From: Phenylobacterium sp.
GTDB lineage: Bacteria; Pseudomonadota; Alphaproteobacteria; Caulobacterales; Caulobacteraceae
NCBI RefSeq assembly: GCF_019636135.1
Contig: NZ_JAHBYD010000034.1
Span: forward strand, 1-47,994
Direction of reading: 5' to 3'
Length of the DNA: 47,994 nucleotides
Part shown: positions 17,005-24,886 of the stretch, one piece after another
How the letters are laid out: each line of letters opens with the position of its first letter
Numbering within the stretch: position 1 is the stretch's first letter
The notes under the pieces: generated by a model
Told to the model about the DNA's origin: nothing
The model's database searches: none
What the model saw: the letters and a program-made list of their open reading frames with translations, nothing else
Program-made: the position numbers and the translations under genes

Positions 17005-18372
17005 GTGGCGCTGGACGACATCCCCAGGACCCGGCCGACACCGCCCGGCGTGACGCCGCCGGCGCAGCCGCTGCCGTATTTCCACGCGCTGTGGAAGCTG
17101 ATCGACAACCCCATCGAGGCCTGGCCGAAGGCCGTCTACGAGGAGCCGTTCTTCGAGCGGGGCCGGTTCCTGTATGCGGCCGACCCGGCCATGCTGAAGG
17201 ACATCCTGCTCGACCGGATGGGCGCCTTCCCGAAGGACTGGATGTTCGACCGGGTGACCAAGCCCGCGCTGGGCGAGGGGCTGCTGACGGCGCAGGGCGA
17301 GCACTGGCGCTGGCAGCGGCGGGCCGCCGCGCCCGGCTTCCGGCCCGACAACGTCGCGGCGATGACGCCCGCGATGGTCGCGGCCGCCGAGGCGGCGCTG
17401 GGGCGCTGGCGCGAGATGGGCGAGGGCGCGCGGCTCGATATCGCCACGGAGATGACCGCCATCACCTTCGAGGTGATCCTCGACACCATGCTGTCGGGCG
17501 GCGAGGGCATCGACGTGCCGCAGGCGGCGCGGAAGATCACCGACTACCTGGAGACGCTGGGCGGCATCAACGTCGCCGACCTGCTGCAATGGCCGACCTG
17601 GACCCGCGTGGCGATGGCGCCCCGCGGCCACCGGGCGATGGTCTACCTGAAGGCGATGGTCGACCGGATGGTGGCGCGCCGCCGCAACCAGCCGCCGCGC
17701 GGCGACCTCGTGGACCTCCTGATGCAGGCGCAGGACCCGGAGACCGGCCAGCGGATGGATGACGCCCTGCTGCGCGACAACCTGCTGACCTTCATCGGGG
17801 CCGGGCACGAGACGACGGCGCTCGCGCTCACCTGGGCGCTCTACCTGCTGTCGGTCGACCCGGGGACGGCGGAGCGGGTGCGCGCCGAGATCGCGGCCGT
17901 CGCCGGCGACGAGACGATCGGGAACGGCCACGTCGAGCGCCTGGCCTTCACCCGCCAGGTGGTGCAGGAGGCGATGCGGCTCTACCCCTCGCTGCCGCTG
18001 ATGAGCCGGATGTGCGCGGAGGACACCGAGGCCGGCGGTCATCCGGTGAAGGCGGGGACCTTCGTCTTCATCCCGATCTACGCGCTGCACCGGCACCGCC
18101 GCCTGTGGCGCGACCCGGACGTGTTCGACCCGGACCGCTGGGGGCCGGAGGAGAGCGCCGGCCGCCACCGCTTCGCCTACCTGCCGTTCGGCGGGGGCCC
18201 GCGCGTGTGCATCGGCCAGACCTTCGCGATGATCGAGGCGGTGGCGGTCCTGGCGACCCTGGTCCGCGGCGCCCGCCTCGACCACGACCCCGGCCACAGG
18301 ATCCGGCCGGTGATGCGCGTCTCCATGCGGCCCCAGGGCGGCATGCCGATGACGCTGCGGCTGCGCGAGTGA
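17005..18372 (+). CDS. Cytochrome P450
   Basis: The product is a soluble bacterial P450 monooxygenase of about 455 residues. It carries the oxygen-binding I-helix motif GAGHETT (about 265-271), the ExxR motif in QEAMRLYP (about 322-325) and the heme-ligand loop FGGGPRVCIG with Cys about 402. P450s hydroxylate or epoxidise organic substrates and need a ferredoxin and reductase; neither is adjacent. The sequence is of the kind related to fatty-acid or xenobiotic hydroxylases, but the substrate cannot be assigned. The start is uncertain: GTG 17005 (VALDDIPRTRP) gives a natural N-terminus, while GTG 16969 has a better GGAGGG site but lies in a hairpin-rich stretch. It converges on the vapC-like gene with 11 bases between. 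Confidence 0.9.
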   Translation: MALDDIPRTRPTPPGVTPPAQPLPYFHALWKLIDNPIEAWPKAVYEEPFFERGRFLYAADPAMLKDILLDRMGAFPKDWMFDRVTKPALGEGLLTAQGEHWRWQRRAAAPGFRPDNVAAMTPAMVAAAEAALGRWREMGEGARLDIATEMTAITFEVILDTMLSGGEGIDVPQAARKITDYLETLGGINVADLLQWPTWTRVAMAPRGHRAMVYLKAMVDRMVARRRNQPPRGDLVDLLMQAQDPETGQRMDDALLRDNLLTFIGAGHETTALALTWALYLLSVDPGTAERVRAEIAAVAGDETIGNGHVERLAFTRQVVQEAMRLYPSLPLMSRMCAEDTEAGGHPVKAGTFVFIPIYALHRHRRLWRDPDVFDPDRWGPEESAGRHRFAYLPFGGGPRVCIGQTFAMIEAVAVLATLVRGARLDHDPGHRIRPVMRVSMRPQGGMPMTLRLRE

Positions 18373-18383
18373 TCCGTTGAGGC

Positions 18384-18785
18384 CTATTCGAGCCCGATGG
18401 TCTCGATCTTGGCGCGATGGCCGTGCGAGCGGGCGAGTCGCGCGTCTGTCGTCAGAAGCGTGGCGTCAAGCGCTTCGGCCAGGGCCACGTAGGCGGCGTC
18501 ATACGCGGTGATGGAGTCGCGAAGTTCCCAGATGCGCGGCAGCAAGAGGTCATGCACATGGCGCGCAACGGGAAACACGACCCAAGCTTCGAGCGATTGC
18601 CGAGCTCTTTCCGAGCTCATCTGGCCTGCCTTCACATGTCTCCGCAGCGCCTGGACGACTTCCAGATCGATCAGGTGCGGGGCATGCAGTTCTTCGCCGA
18701 CGGCGAATACGCGGAGTTCCAGCGCCTTCGCCGTCGGCTTCTGAAGCAGCAGGTCGAGCGCCGCCGACGCGTCGACGACGATCAA
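18384..18785 (-). CDS. vapC: PIN-domain ribonuclease toxin (VapC/FitB type)
   Basis: The 133-residue protein is a PIN-domain toxin. The four acidic residues expected to hold the catalytic metal are visible: D5 in VVDASAALD, E42 in DLEVVQAL, D96 in YDAAYVALAE and D114 in TTDARLA. Toxins of this type cut RNA, commonly tRNA or mRNA, unless bound by the partner antitoxin. Its ATG overlaps the stop of the upstream antitoxin gene by 4 bases (ATGA), the usual coupling for such pairs. All catalytic residues are intact, so the toxin is probably active. Confidence 0.9.
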   Translation of the reverse strand: MIVVDASAALDLLLQKPTAKALELRVFAVGEELHAPHLIDLEVVQALRRHVKAGQMSSERARQSLEAWVVFPVARHVHDLLLPRIWELRDSITAYDAAYVALAEALDATLLTTDARLARSHGHRAKIETIGLE

Positions 18786-19009
18786 CGCGAGTCGCGCTCG
18801 GCCCGCACCGCTTCAGCGGACGTTTCGGATATGACGACAGGGGGCAACGCAGCCAATCGCGCCCGCATCTCCTCAAGCGTCGGCCGGTCGGCCACGGCTT
18901 TCATTTCTCTGAGCAGCATGTCCGAGAGCGAAAGGCCCACCATGGCTGCCCGCGCCTTCAGGCGTCGATGCAACTCTTCGGGCACGTTGCGAACTTGGAT
19001 CATCGTCAT
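18782..19009 (-). CDS. vapB: FitA/VapB-type ribbon-helix-helix antitoxin
   Basis: The product of 75 residues (start at 19009) or 73 (start at 19003) opens with the ribbon-helix-helix DNA-binding motif IQVRNVPEELHRRLKARA and LSLSDMLLREM. A C-terminal tail follows that would wrap the toxin (VISETSAEAVRAERDSR). It neutralises the PIN toxin and, with it, represses their operon. The starts at 19009 (MTMIQ) or 19003 (MIQ) are preferred to the longer form because the extension lies in a double palindrome that looks like the operator. There is no ribosome site before 19009, and a leaderless message is possible. Confidence 0.87.
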   Translation of the reverse strand: MTMIQVRNVPEELHRRLKARAAMVGLSLSDMLLREMKAVADRPTLEEMRARLAALPPVVISETSAEAVRAERDSR

Positions 19010-19039
19010 GTGCTGCACATTATCACATGTGCGGCACAT
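19008..19039 (-). promoter_or_regulatory. Double palindrome operator and promoter of the vapBC pair
   Basis: Two 13-bp palindromes of the form ATGTGC-N-GCACAT lie at 19008-19020 and 19027-19039, with centres 19 bases apart. The first covers the likely start codon. Between them, on the minus strand, is GATAAT (19019-19024), a good -10 match, which would place the transcript start within a few bases of the ATG. Paired sites fit the tetrameric binding typical of FitAB/VapBC complexes. Function is inferred. Confidence 0.65.
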
Positions 19040-19045
19040 GCGCCA

Positions 19046-19732
19046 CTAAGCCGCCGCCACGCTCTCGCGGATCAGGAGGTCTTCGTAGAAGGCGCCGATG
19101 GGGCGGGTGGGGTGCGCGATCTGGATCTCCAGGATCCAGAGGCCTGTGGTGGGCGGGGCGTCGAAGTCGCCCAGGGCGCCGGCCTTGTAGATGGCGTGCG
19201 GGAAGTCCGAGACCCGGTGGCCCTTGACCTCCCAGTTGAGCCGCCAGCCCATCGCCTCGGCGCGCTTCACGGCGAAGTCGTAGAGCGCCGCGCCCGACAG
19301 GCCCTCGTCGCGCCAGCGGGCCGCGACCTCATGCCAGAGCGTGCGGGCGGCTTCCGCGCAGGCGGCCATCTCCGCGTCGTTCCCGACCGTGAAGGTGTCG
19401 CCGGCGTCGCCCTCGTGGCCGTCCCAGACCGCGCCCAGGTCGACGTAGAAGATGTCGTCCGCCTGCAGCACGTAGTCGGGCTGGAACGCGCCGAAGAAGG
19501 TCTCCAGCGTGCCGGGGCCGAAGCGCACGACGTTCCTGTGCCACAGGCGCTCCATGCCCATGGCCTCCAGCACCTCCTGGGCGATCTCGCCGCCGCGGCC
19601 CTCGGTCATGCCGGGGCGGATGGCGGCGCCGATCCGCCGCACCGCCTCGAACGTCAGGTCGCGCGCCTTCAGCATCTTCTCCACGGAGAAGGCCTCGCCC
19701 ACGGCTTCGTCCTGGGCGTTCGGATCGGACAT
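19046..19732 (-). CDS. M24-family (creatinase/aminopeptidase fold) metallohydrolase
   Basis: The 228-residue protein has the pita-bread fold of methionine aminopeptidase and Xaa-Pro peptidases. Candidate metal ligands are D98 in FYVDLGAVW, D109 or D112 in GDAGDTF, a histidine in GHRVSDFPH (about 172-179), E202 in WILEIQI and E217 in FYEDLL. It lacks the N-terminal creatinase domain, so it is a minimal catalytic domain. The substrate is unknown; the large spacing changes compared with standard aminopeptidase sites make true peptidase activity uncertain. The ATG at 19732 has AGAAGG upstream. It may read through into the vapBC pair, whose operator starts 7 bases after its stop. Confidence 0.8.
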   Translation of the reverse strand: MSDPNAQDEAVGEAFSVEKMLKARDLTFEAVRRIGAAIRPGMTEGRGGEIAQEVLEAMGMERLWHRNVVRFGPGTLETFFGAFQPDYVLQADDIFYVDLGAVWDGHEGDAGDTFTVGNDAEMAACAEAARTLWHEVAARWRDEGLSGAALYDFAVKRAEAMGWRLNWEVKGHRVSDFPHAIYKAGALGDFDAPPTTGLWILEIQIAHPTRPIGAFYEDLLIRESVAAA

Positions 19733-19785
19733 GGCGGGGCCTTCTGCGGACGCGGTTCGGATCATACGGTGTCGCGCCGGCCCGC

Positions 19786-20961
19786 TCAGGCCGCCTCGGG
19801 GAAGATGCGCAGGAAGTTCCCGGCGTAGAACTTGTCGCGCACCGCCGCCGGCCGCTCGCCCAGCGCCGCCTCGAACCGTCCGATCGGGTTCCGGCCGCCC
19901 TCGATGTGCGGATAGTCCGACGAGAAGAGGTAGAGGTCCGGGTTCGACTGGTCGATGAAGGCGCCCACCTCCTCGAAGACGAAGGGCGTGAAGGCCATCT
20001 GCTGGGTGAGCTGTTCGCTGGGCGTGCGGCGCAGCGCCTGCAGGTTGGCGTCGTTGCGGCTCCAGTGCTTCACCACCCAGTCGAGGCGGCGCAGCAGCTC
20101 GGGCACCCAGCCGGCGCCCAGCTCGACCGAGGCCCCGCGGAGCGTCGGGTGCCGCTCCAGCACCCCGTCCAGCACCATCATGGTCAGGAACTGCTCGGGG
20201 CCTTCGTGCAGCAGGGCGACGTCCTTGGTGCGCAGGTTCTCGCCGCCGCCCAGCCAGTCCTTGGTCGGCGGGCGGCCGTTGTTCATCCAGGCCTTGGCGA
20301 GCTGCAGCGGCGCGCCGCCGACGTGCAGCAGGAAGGGCGTGCCGGTCTCGGCCAGCCGCGCCCAGAAGGGGTCGAGGTCCACGTGGCCCGGCGAGCGCTC
20401 GCCGCAGGGCCGGTGCGGCACCCAGGCGGCCTTCAGCCCGGCCGAGAGCGCGAACTCCAGCTCGGCCATGGCGAGTTCGGGATCGTCCAGCGGGACGACG
20501 GCGACGCCCATCAGCCGCGGGTCGGCCTTGCAGAACTCGGCCATGTGGCGGTTGTGCGCGCGGGCCGCGCCGTAGCGCAGGCGGTGCTCCAGCTTCGACG
20601 AGGGCGAGAACGGCATCGCCACGCTGTGGGTGGCGAACACGAGCTGCTTCCTGAAGCCCAGCAGGTCCATGGCCGTCGAGCGGTCGGCGGCGTCGAACGC
20701 GCCCAGCGCCTGGATCTCCTTCGACTTCTCGATCAGCCGGTCGCCCAGCGCGATCTGCTCGGCCACGTGCTCGGGGCTGTGCCGGTTGCCCTGGCCCACG
20801 ATCACCGCCACCTCCTCGTCGGTGACGATGGAGGCCGAGTAGCTGACCTCCGGGATCTCGTCGCGCAGGCCGGGGTCGGCATAGGCCTTCAGGAAGTCGG
20901 GCAACTCCATGATGTGGCTGTCGGCATCGTAGAACGCGCGGTCCGCGGGCGCATAAGGCAT
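19786..20961 (-). CDS. Amidohydrolase-2 family TIM-barrel hydrolase or decarboxylase
   Basis: The 391-residue protein matches the amidohydrolase-related family (PF04909 type), which includes aminocarboxymuconate and gamma-resorcylate decarboxylases. Visible signatures are the N-terminal DADSHIMEL (D12, H16), a central FLLHVGGAP and the C-terminal FSSDYPHIEGG, which holds the conserved barrel-end Asp. The first metal motif reads DxxSHxxE instead of the usual HxH, as in many uncharacterised members often annotated as TIM-barrel metal-dependent hydrolases. A very good GGGGAGGATACC ribosome site sets the ATG at 20961. The substrate is unknown. It is on the same strand as the M24 gene, 53 bases upstream of it, so the pair may be co-transcribed. 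Confidence 0.85.
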   Translation of the reverse strand: MPYAPADRAFYDADSHIMELPDFLKAYADPGLRDEIPEVSYSASIVTDEEVAVIVGQGNRHSPEHVAEQIALGDRLIEKSKEIQALGAFDAADRSTAMDLLGFRKQLVFATHSVAMPFSPSSKLEHRLRYGAARAHNRHMAEFCKADPRLMGVAVVPLDDPELAMAELEFALSAGLKAAWVPHRPCGERSPGHVDLDPFWARLAETGTPFLLHVGGAPLQLAKAWMNNGRPPTKDWLGGGENLRTKDVALLHEGPEQFLTMMVLDGVLERHPTLRGASVELGAGWVPELLRRLDWVVKHWSRNDANLQALRRTPSEQLTQQMAFTPFVFEEVGAFIDQSNPDLYLFSSDYPHIEGGRNPIGRFEAALGERPAAVRDKFYAGNFLRIFPEAA

Positions 20962-21095
20962 CGGTATCCTCCCCTCGTCGTTTTCCCGACTATGCGCCCG
21001 AGGCGCCGCGGAGTCACACACGCAGCGCGGCTTGAGCTTCACCGCGCAGGCGCGCATCGTCCGCGTCGACGGGAAGAGACGGACGGGGGACGGGC

Positions 21096-22823
21096 ATGCG
21101 GAAGTGGCTGGCGTTTGCGCTCGCCTGGCTGGTCGTGCTGGGCGGGGCGTTCCTGGCGGGCCGGGTGCAGACCGACGGCGGGCGGGTCGCGGTGAGCGAG
21201 GTGCGCATCCCCGCCGAGGACGGCGTCACGGTCTCGGGCCTGCTCTACCGGCCGCGGGGGGCGACGGCGGCGACGCCGGCGCCGGGCGTGCTGGTCAGCC
21301 ACGGCTACATCAACACCCGCGAGATGCAGTCGCCGTTCGCCATCGAGCTGTCGCGGCGCGGCTACGTCGTGCTGGCCATGGACATGACCGGCCACGGCTA
21401 TTCCGGCGGCATCGTGGGCACGGCCGGCTTCGGCGGGCCGGCGGCGCTGCGCTACCTGAAGGGCCTGCCGTTCGTGGACAGGGCCGCCATCGGGCTCGAG
21501 GGCCACTCCATGGGCGGCGGGCCGGTGATGGCCGCGGCGCTCTCCGATCCCGACGGCTACCGCGCCATCGTGCTGGAGGGCTCGACGCCGGGCCTGCTGG
21601 GCGCGCCGGCGCCCGAGACGCCGAGGAACCTCGCCGTCGTCTTCGGCCAGTACGACGAGTTCGCGGGCCTGATGTGGGGCGTGCCGAAGGGCAGCGACGT
21701 CGCCAGGAGCCCCAAGCTCGCCAAGGTGTTCGGCGTGGCCGGGCCGGTCGAGGAGGGGAAGCTCTACGGCTCGATCGCCGACGGCACGGCGCGCATCCTG
21801 GCCAACCCGCCGATCACCCACCCGTGGGAGCACTTCTCCAACGCCGGCGTGGGCGACGCGGTCGACTGGTTCCAGCGCACCATCCCGCCGCCGAACGCGA
21901 TGAGCCCCGCCGATCAGGTGTGGCTGCTGAAGGAGGTTGGGACGCTGATCGCCTTCGTCGGGCTCGTGGGGCTGATCGTGACCACCTTCGACGTGCTGCT
22001 GGGCCTGCCGGTCTTCGCGGCGCTGAACCAGCCCGCCCGGCCGGCGACCGGGCGGCGGAACGGGCGGTGGTGGCTGTCGCTCGTGATCACCGCGGCGCTG
22101 CCGGCGCTCACCTACTTCCCGCTGATGAAGGTGGGCCAGCTCTTCTTCCCGATGGCTCCGTTCCCGCAGTGGGTGCAGAACCAGCTCCTGGTCTGGGCGC
22201 TGGGGACGGCGCTGATCTCGCTCCTGATCGGGCTCGTCCTGCGCAGCCGGCCGGCCTTCACGAACCGCTGGGGGCTGTCGATGCTGGCGGCGCTGGCGAC
22301 CATGGCGGTCGCCTACGCCTCGATCCTGGTGATCGATGCGGCGTTCAAGGTGGACTACCGCTTCTGGGTGCTGGGCCTGAAGCCGCTCGACGCGGCGCGG
22401 TCGCTGCAACTGCCGGGCTACCTGATCCTCTGGAGCCTGTTCTTCCTGGTGGCGATCCGCGGGCTGGCCGCCAACATCGCCGTCGAGGGCGAGGGGATGC
22501 TCGCCGCCATCTCCTGGGGCAAGGTCGCCATGGCGGCGGGCTTCGGCGTGCTGGTGATCTGGGAGTACGCGACCCTCTTCTCGACCGGCCTGCTGGGCAC
22601 GCCGACCGAGCCGCTGAACACGGTGATCGCGATCCAGTTCGTCCCGCTGCTGGGCGTCATCGGGATCATCGGGGCGTGGACCTACCGGCGCACCAACTCC
22701 TACGTGCCGGGCGCCCTGATCTGCGCGCTGCTGATAAGCTGGTACGTCACCTCCGGCACCGCCAACCACTGGCAGCCGGGCTTCGAGCCGGCGCTGCCCG
22801 GCGCGCCGGCCGCGAAACGCTGA
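21096..22823 (+). CDS. Alpha/beta hydrolase fused to a multi-spanning membrane domain
   Basis: The 575-residue protein combines two parts. After an N-terminal anchor helix (about 5-22) comes an alpha/beta hydrolase domain (about 35-270) with VLVSHGYINTRE (oxyanion region) and the nucleophile elbow GHSMGG (S138). The catalytic His is probably in ITHPWEHFSN. From about residue 280 there are seven or eight hydrophobic helices to the C-terminus. This arrangement puts the hydrolase on the far side of the membrane after the first anchor. Homologues of this type exist but I know of no characterised one; an acyl or ester substrate is likely. The start has no strong ribosome site. The stop lies 1 base before a Fur-like palindrome for the next gene. 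Confidence 0.8.
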   Translation: MRKWLAFALAWLVVLGGAFLAGRVQTDGGRVAVSEVRIPAEDGVTVSGLLYRPRGATAATPAPGVLVSHGYINTREMQSPFAIELSRRGYVVLAMDMTGHGYSGGIVGTAGFGGPAALRYLKGLPFVDRAAIGLEGHSMGGGPVMAAALSDPDGYRAIVLEGSTPGLLGAPAPETPRNLAVVFGQYDEFAGLMWGVPKGSDVARSPKLAKVFGVAGPVEEGKLYGSIADGTARILANPPITHPWEHFSNAGVGDAVDWFQRTIPPPNAMSPADQVWLLKEVGTLIAFVGLVGLIVTTFDVLLGLPVFAALNQPARPATGRRNGRWWLSLVITAALPALTYFPLMKVGQLFFPMAPFPQWVQNQLLVWALGTALISLLIGLVLRSRPAFTNRWGLSMLAALATMAVAYASILVIDAAFKVDYRFWVLGLKPLDAARSLQLPGYLILWSLFFLVAIRGLAANIAVEGEGMLAAISWGKVAMAAGFGVLVIWEYATLFSTGLLGTPTEPLNTVIAIQFVPLLGVIGIIGAWTYRRTNSYVPGALICALLISWYVTSGTANHWQPGFEPALPGAPAAKR

Positions 22824-22840
22824 TTGCGAACCATTCGCAA
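22824..22840. promoter_or_regulatory. Fur-like palindrome upstream of the cupin gene
   Basis: TTGCGAA-cca-TTCGCAA is a perfect 7-bp inverted repeat. In the 7-1-7 layout used by Fur it reads TGCGAAC C ATTCGCA, one base short of symmetric. It lies just after the hydrolase stop and 30 bases before the cupin ATG. The regulator is inferred and could be another dimeric repressor. Confidence 0.45.
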
Positions 22841-22845
22841 CTATG

Positions 22846-22867
22846 ATCCCCTCCGCGCGGAGGGGAT
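22846..22867. promoter_or_regulatory. Palindrome that includes the cupin ribosome-binding site
   Basis: A perfect 22-bp palindrome (arms ATCCCCTCCGC and GCGGAGGGGAT) ends 2 bases before the cupin ATG at 22870. Its right arm contains the GGAGGGG ribosome site, so folding in mRNA would hide that site. It may also be an operator or the 3' end signal of the upstream gene. Confidence 0.55.
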
Positions 22868-22869
22868 GC

Positions 22870-23247
22870 ATGGACGCGTCATCGCCGGAAGCCATCGACT
22901 TCGCCGCCGCCGTGCTGGCGCTGCGGCGTGACGGCGGCATCGCGGCCCTGCCGAAGGGCGCGCGGCTGCCGCGGCTGGACGGCTTCACCATCGGCGTCTG
23001 GGAGACCGACGTCGGCGCGCCGCACGGCGGCGAGCTGCACCCTGACGGCGACGAGTTCCTGTTCCTGATCGAGGGCCGCCTGGATGTCCGCCTGGGCGAG
23101 GGCGAGGAGGCCACGCACCTCTCGGTCGAGGCCGGCCAGGGCTGCGTCGTGCCCCGCGGGGTCTGGCACAAGGTCACGCCCGTCGGCCGGTGCCGCATCC
23201 TCTTCATGACGCCAGGCCCGGCGATCGAGTTCAGGCCGCCCGCCTGA
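22870..23247 (+). CDS. Single-domain cupin protein
   Basis: The 125-residue protein is a small cupin beta-barrel. The first cupin motif is visible around HGGELHPDGDEFLFLIEGRLDVRLGEG, with metal ligands His and Glu. The second motif is VVPRGVWHKVTPVG, with a His. Members include mono-metal isomerases, oxygenases and sensor domains; the function here is unknown. The ATG at 22870 is chosen because the GAGGGG site is directly upstream; an earlier in-frame start falls inside the palindrome. Whether it is linked to the upstream membrane hydrolase is uncertain because 46 bases with two palindromes separate them. Confidence 0.85.
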   Translation: MDASSPEAIDFAAAVLALRRDGGIAALPKGARLPRLDGFTIGVWETDVGAPHGGELHPDGDEFLFLIEGRLDVRLGEGEEATHLSVEAGQGCVVPRGVWHKVTPVGRCRILFMTPGPAIEFRPPA

Positions 23248-23440
23248 TCCGGTAGGTGCAGCGCCGCGCGCCGGCGCAGGATATGATCCCCGCGCTCGAT
23301 CGTGACGTCGGGGCCGGGGACGGTGCGGAAGACCTCCAGCCCGGCGCGGCGGAATCCCTGGCAGGCGGCGGCGGAGGTCTGGTCGATTTTGACGTGGTCG
23401 AGGTTGTCGGAATGAAGGACGCCCCTGAAGGCGAGATGGG
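23248..23440 (-). pseudogene. Possible gene remnant in the cupin-MFS gap
   Basis: On the minus strand a run of about 63 codons fills the gap between the cupin and MFS genes and reads like a folded protein, with stretches LHSDNLDHVKIDQT, FRRAGLEVFRTVPGPDV and RRRAALHLP. The codons are GC-rich at the third position. There is no ATG, GTG or TTG in frame within it, and no stop before it runs into antisense of the cupin gene. It may be a truncated remnant or a chance antisense frame. No family is recognised. Confidence 0.3.
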
Positions 23441-24830
23441 GGAGAACACCTGGGCCGACCTGCTGGCCGAGGGCCGGCTGCCGCGGTTCGCGCTGATCAT
23501 GCTGGGCGTGTGGCTGAACGCGGCCGACAGCCTCGTGACCTCGACGATCCTGCCCAGCGTGGGCGCCAGCCTCGGCGGCTACGAATACTTCTCCTGGGCC
23601 ACCGCCGGCTTCTTCGTGGGCGCGATCCTCGCGGGCGCCAGCGCGGGGCGGCTGTCCGAGATCTTCGGCCTGCGCTCGGCCACCGCCATCGTGGGCGTGG
23701 TCATGGCTCTGGGCTGCGTGATGAGCGCCATGGCGCCGAACATCGAGACGTTCCTGCTGGGCCGGCTGGTGCAGGGGCTGGGCTCGGGCTGGATCTCGGG
23801 CTTCGCGATGGTGGCCATCGCCTTCCTGTTCCCCGAGCGGCACCTGGCGCGGGTCTTCGCCGCCGTCACCTTCGTCTGGGGAATCGCCACGCTGCTGGGG
23901 CCGCTGTTCGGCGGCGTCGTGGTGGAGACCGGCGACTGGCGCGACGTCTTCTGGCTCTTCGCCCTGCAGTCGGCCGTGTTCAGCGCCGCCGCGCCCTTCC
24001 TGCTGGGCGCGTCCACGAAGGGGCGGGGCGGTCCCGGCATTCCCTGGACCCAGCTCGGCGTGCTGGGCGTCGGCGTCTCGGCCATCGGGTTCGCAGACCT
24101 TGCGCCCACGGCTGCCGCCTCCATCGGCCTCGTCCTGGCCGGCCTCGCGATCCTGGGCCTCGTGGTCTGGATCGACAGCCGGGCCCGGGTGCGCCTCCTG
24201 CCGCACCGCGCCGGTGACCTCGCGACGGTGGTGGGCTCGGGCTACTTCGCCATGTTCGCCCTGACCGCCGCCTCGATGGGCTTCTCGATCTACGGCCCCC
24301 CGATCCTGCAGCAGCTCAGGGGCTTCACGCCGCTCTGGGCGGGCTACGCCATCGCCGCGGAGTCGGCGGCGTGGACGGTCGCGGCCATGGCCGTGGCGCA
24401 CGCGGGCGCCGTCTGGGACGCGCGCTGGACCCGTTTCGGCGCGCTGCTCCTGGTGGCCAGCCTGGTGATCCTGGCCTGGGTCATGGCCGATGGGCCGCTG
24501 GCCTGGGTGCTGGTCGGCGGCGGGCTGATGGGGGCGGCGTTCGGCTTCTCCTGGGCCTTCATGAGCCGCCGCGTGCTGGCCGCCCTCAGCGACGAGGATC
24601 GCGCCATAGGCTCGTCCGGCATCACCGCGGTGCGGCAGAGCGGGGCCGCGGCCGGGGCCGCCATCGCCGGCGTCGCCGCCAACCTGGCGGGCTTCTCCGC
24701 CGGCCTCACCGACGCCTCGGCGCGCGCGGCGTCGCTCTGGGTCTTCGTCTCGGTGATCCCGCTGGCGGTGGTCGGGACCTGGGCCGCGTTCCGCCTGACC
24801 GGAAGCGCCAGGGCCGCCCAGGCCGGATAG
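23412..24830 (+). CDS. Major facilitator superfamily multidrug-type transporter
   Basis: The 472-residue inner-membrane protein has about 14 hydrophobic segments and resembles the DHA2 drug:proton antiporter group. The loop GRLSEIFGLRSA after helix 2 and GLGSGWISG in helix 4 to 5 match the family. It would export small hydrophobic compounds using the proton gradient; the substrate is unknown. I chose ATG 23412 (MKDAPEGEMG); ATG 23436 (MGENTW), with GAAGGCGAG upstream, is about as good. The longer frame upstream is not credible because that stretch reads better on the other strand. A regulator gene follows 56 bases after the stop, on the same strand. Confidence 0.88.
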   Translation: MKDAPEGEMGENTWADLLAEGRLPRFALIMLGVWLNAADSLVTSTILPSVGASLGGYEYFSWATAGFFVGAILAGASAGRLSEIFGLRSATAIVGVVMALGCVMSAMAPNIETFLLGRLVQGLGSGWISGFAMVAIAFLFPERHLARVFAAVTFVWGIATLLGPLFGGVVVETGDWRDVFWLFALQSAVFSAAAPFLLGASTKGRGGPGIPWTQLGVLGVGVSAIGFADLAPTAAASIGLVLAGLAILGLVVWIDSRARVRLLPHRAGDLATVVGSGYFAMFALTAASMGFSIYGPPILQQLRGFTPLWAGYAIAAESAAWTVAAMAVAHAGAVWDARWTRFGALLLVASLVILAWVMADGPLAWVLVGGGLMGAAFGFSWAFMSRRVLAALSDEDRAIGSSGITAVRQSGAAAGAAIAGVAANLAGFSAGLTDASARAASLWVFVSVIPLAVVGTWAAFRLTGSARAAQAG

Positions 24831-24886
24831 GGCGCCAACCTTTGCCGCATTGCCAAGCCGGCAAGCCGCGGGTTTGATCTCCGGCC

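Noticed and set aside
21039..24401. Very long minus-strand frame of about 1,120 codons
   Set aside because: It is antisense to the membrane hydrolase, cupin and MFS genes and is Arg/Gly/Pro-rich without domains; such frames are common in high-GC DNA. Only a short inner part in the cupin-MFS gap was kept as a question.
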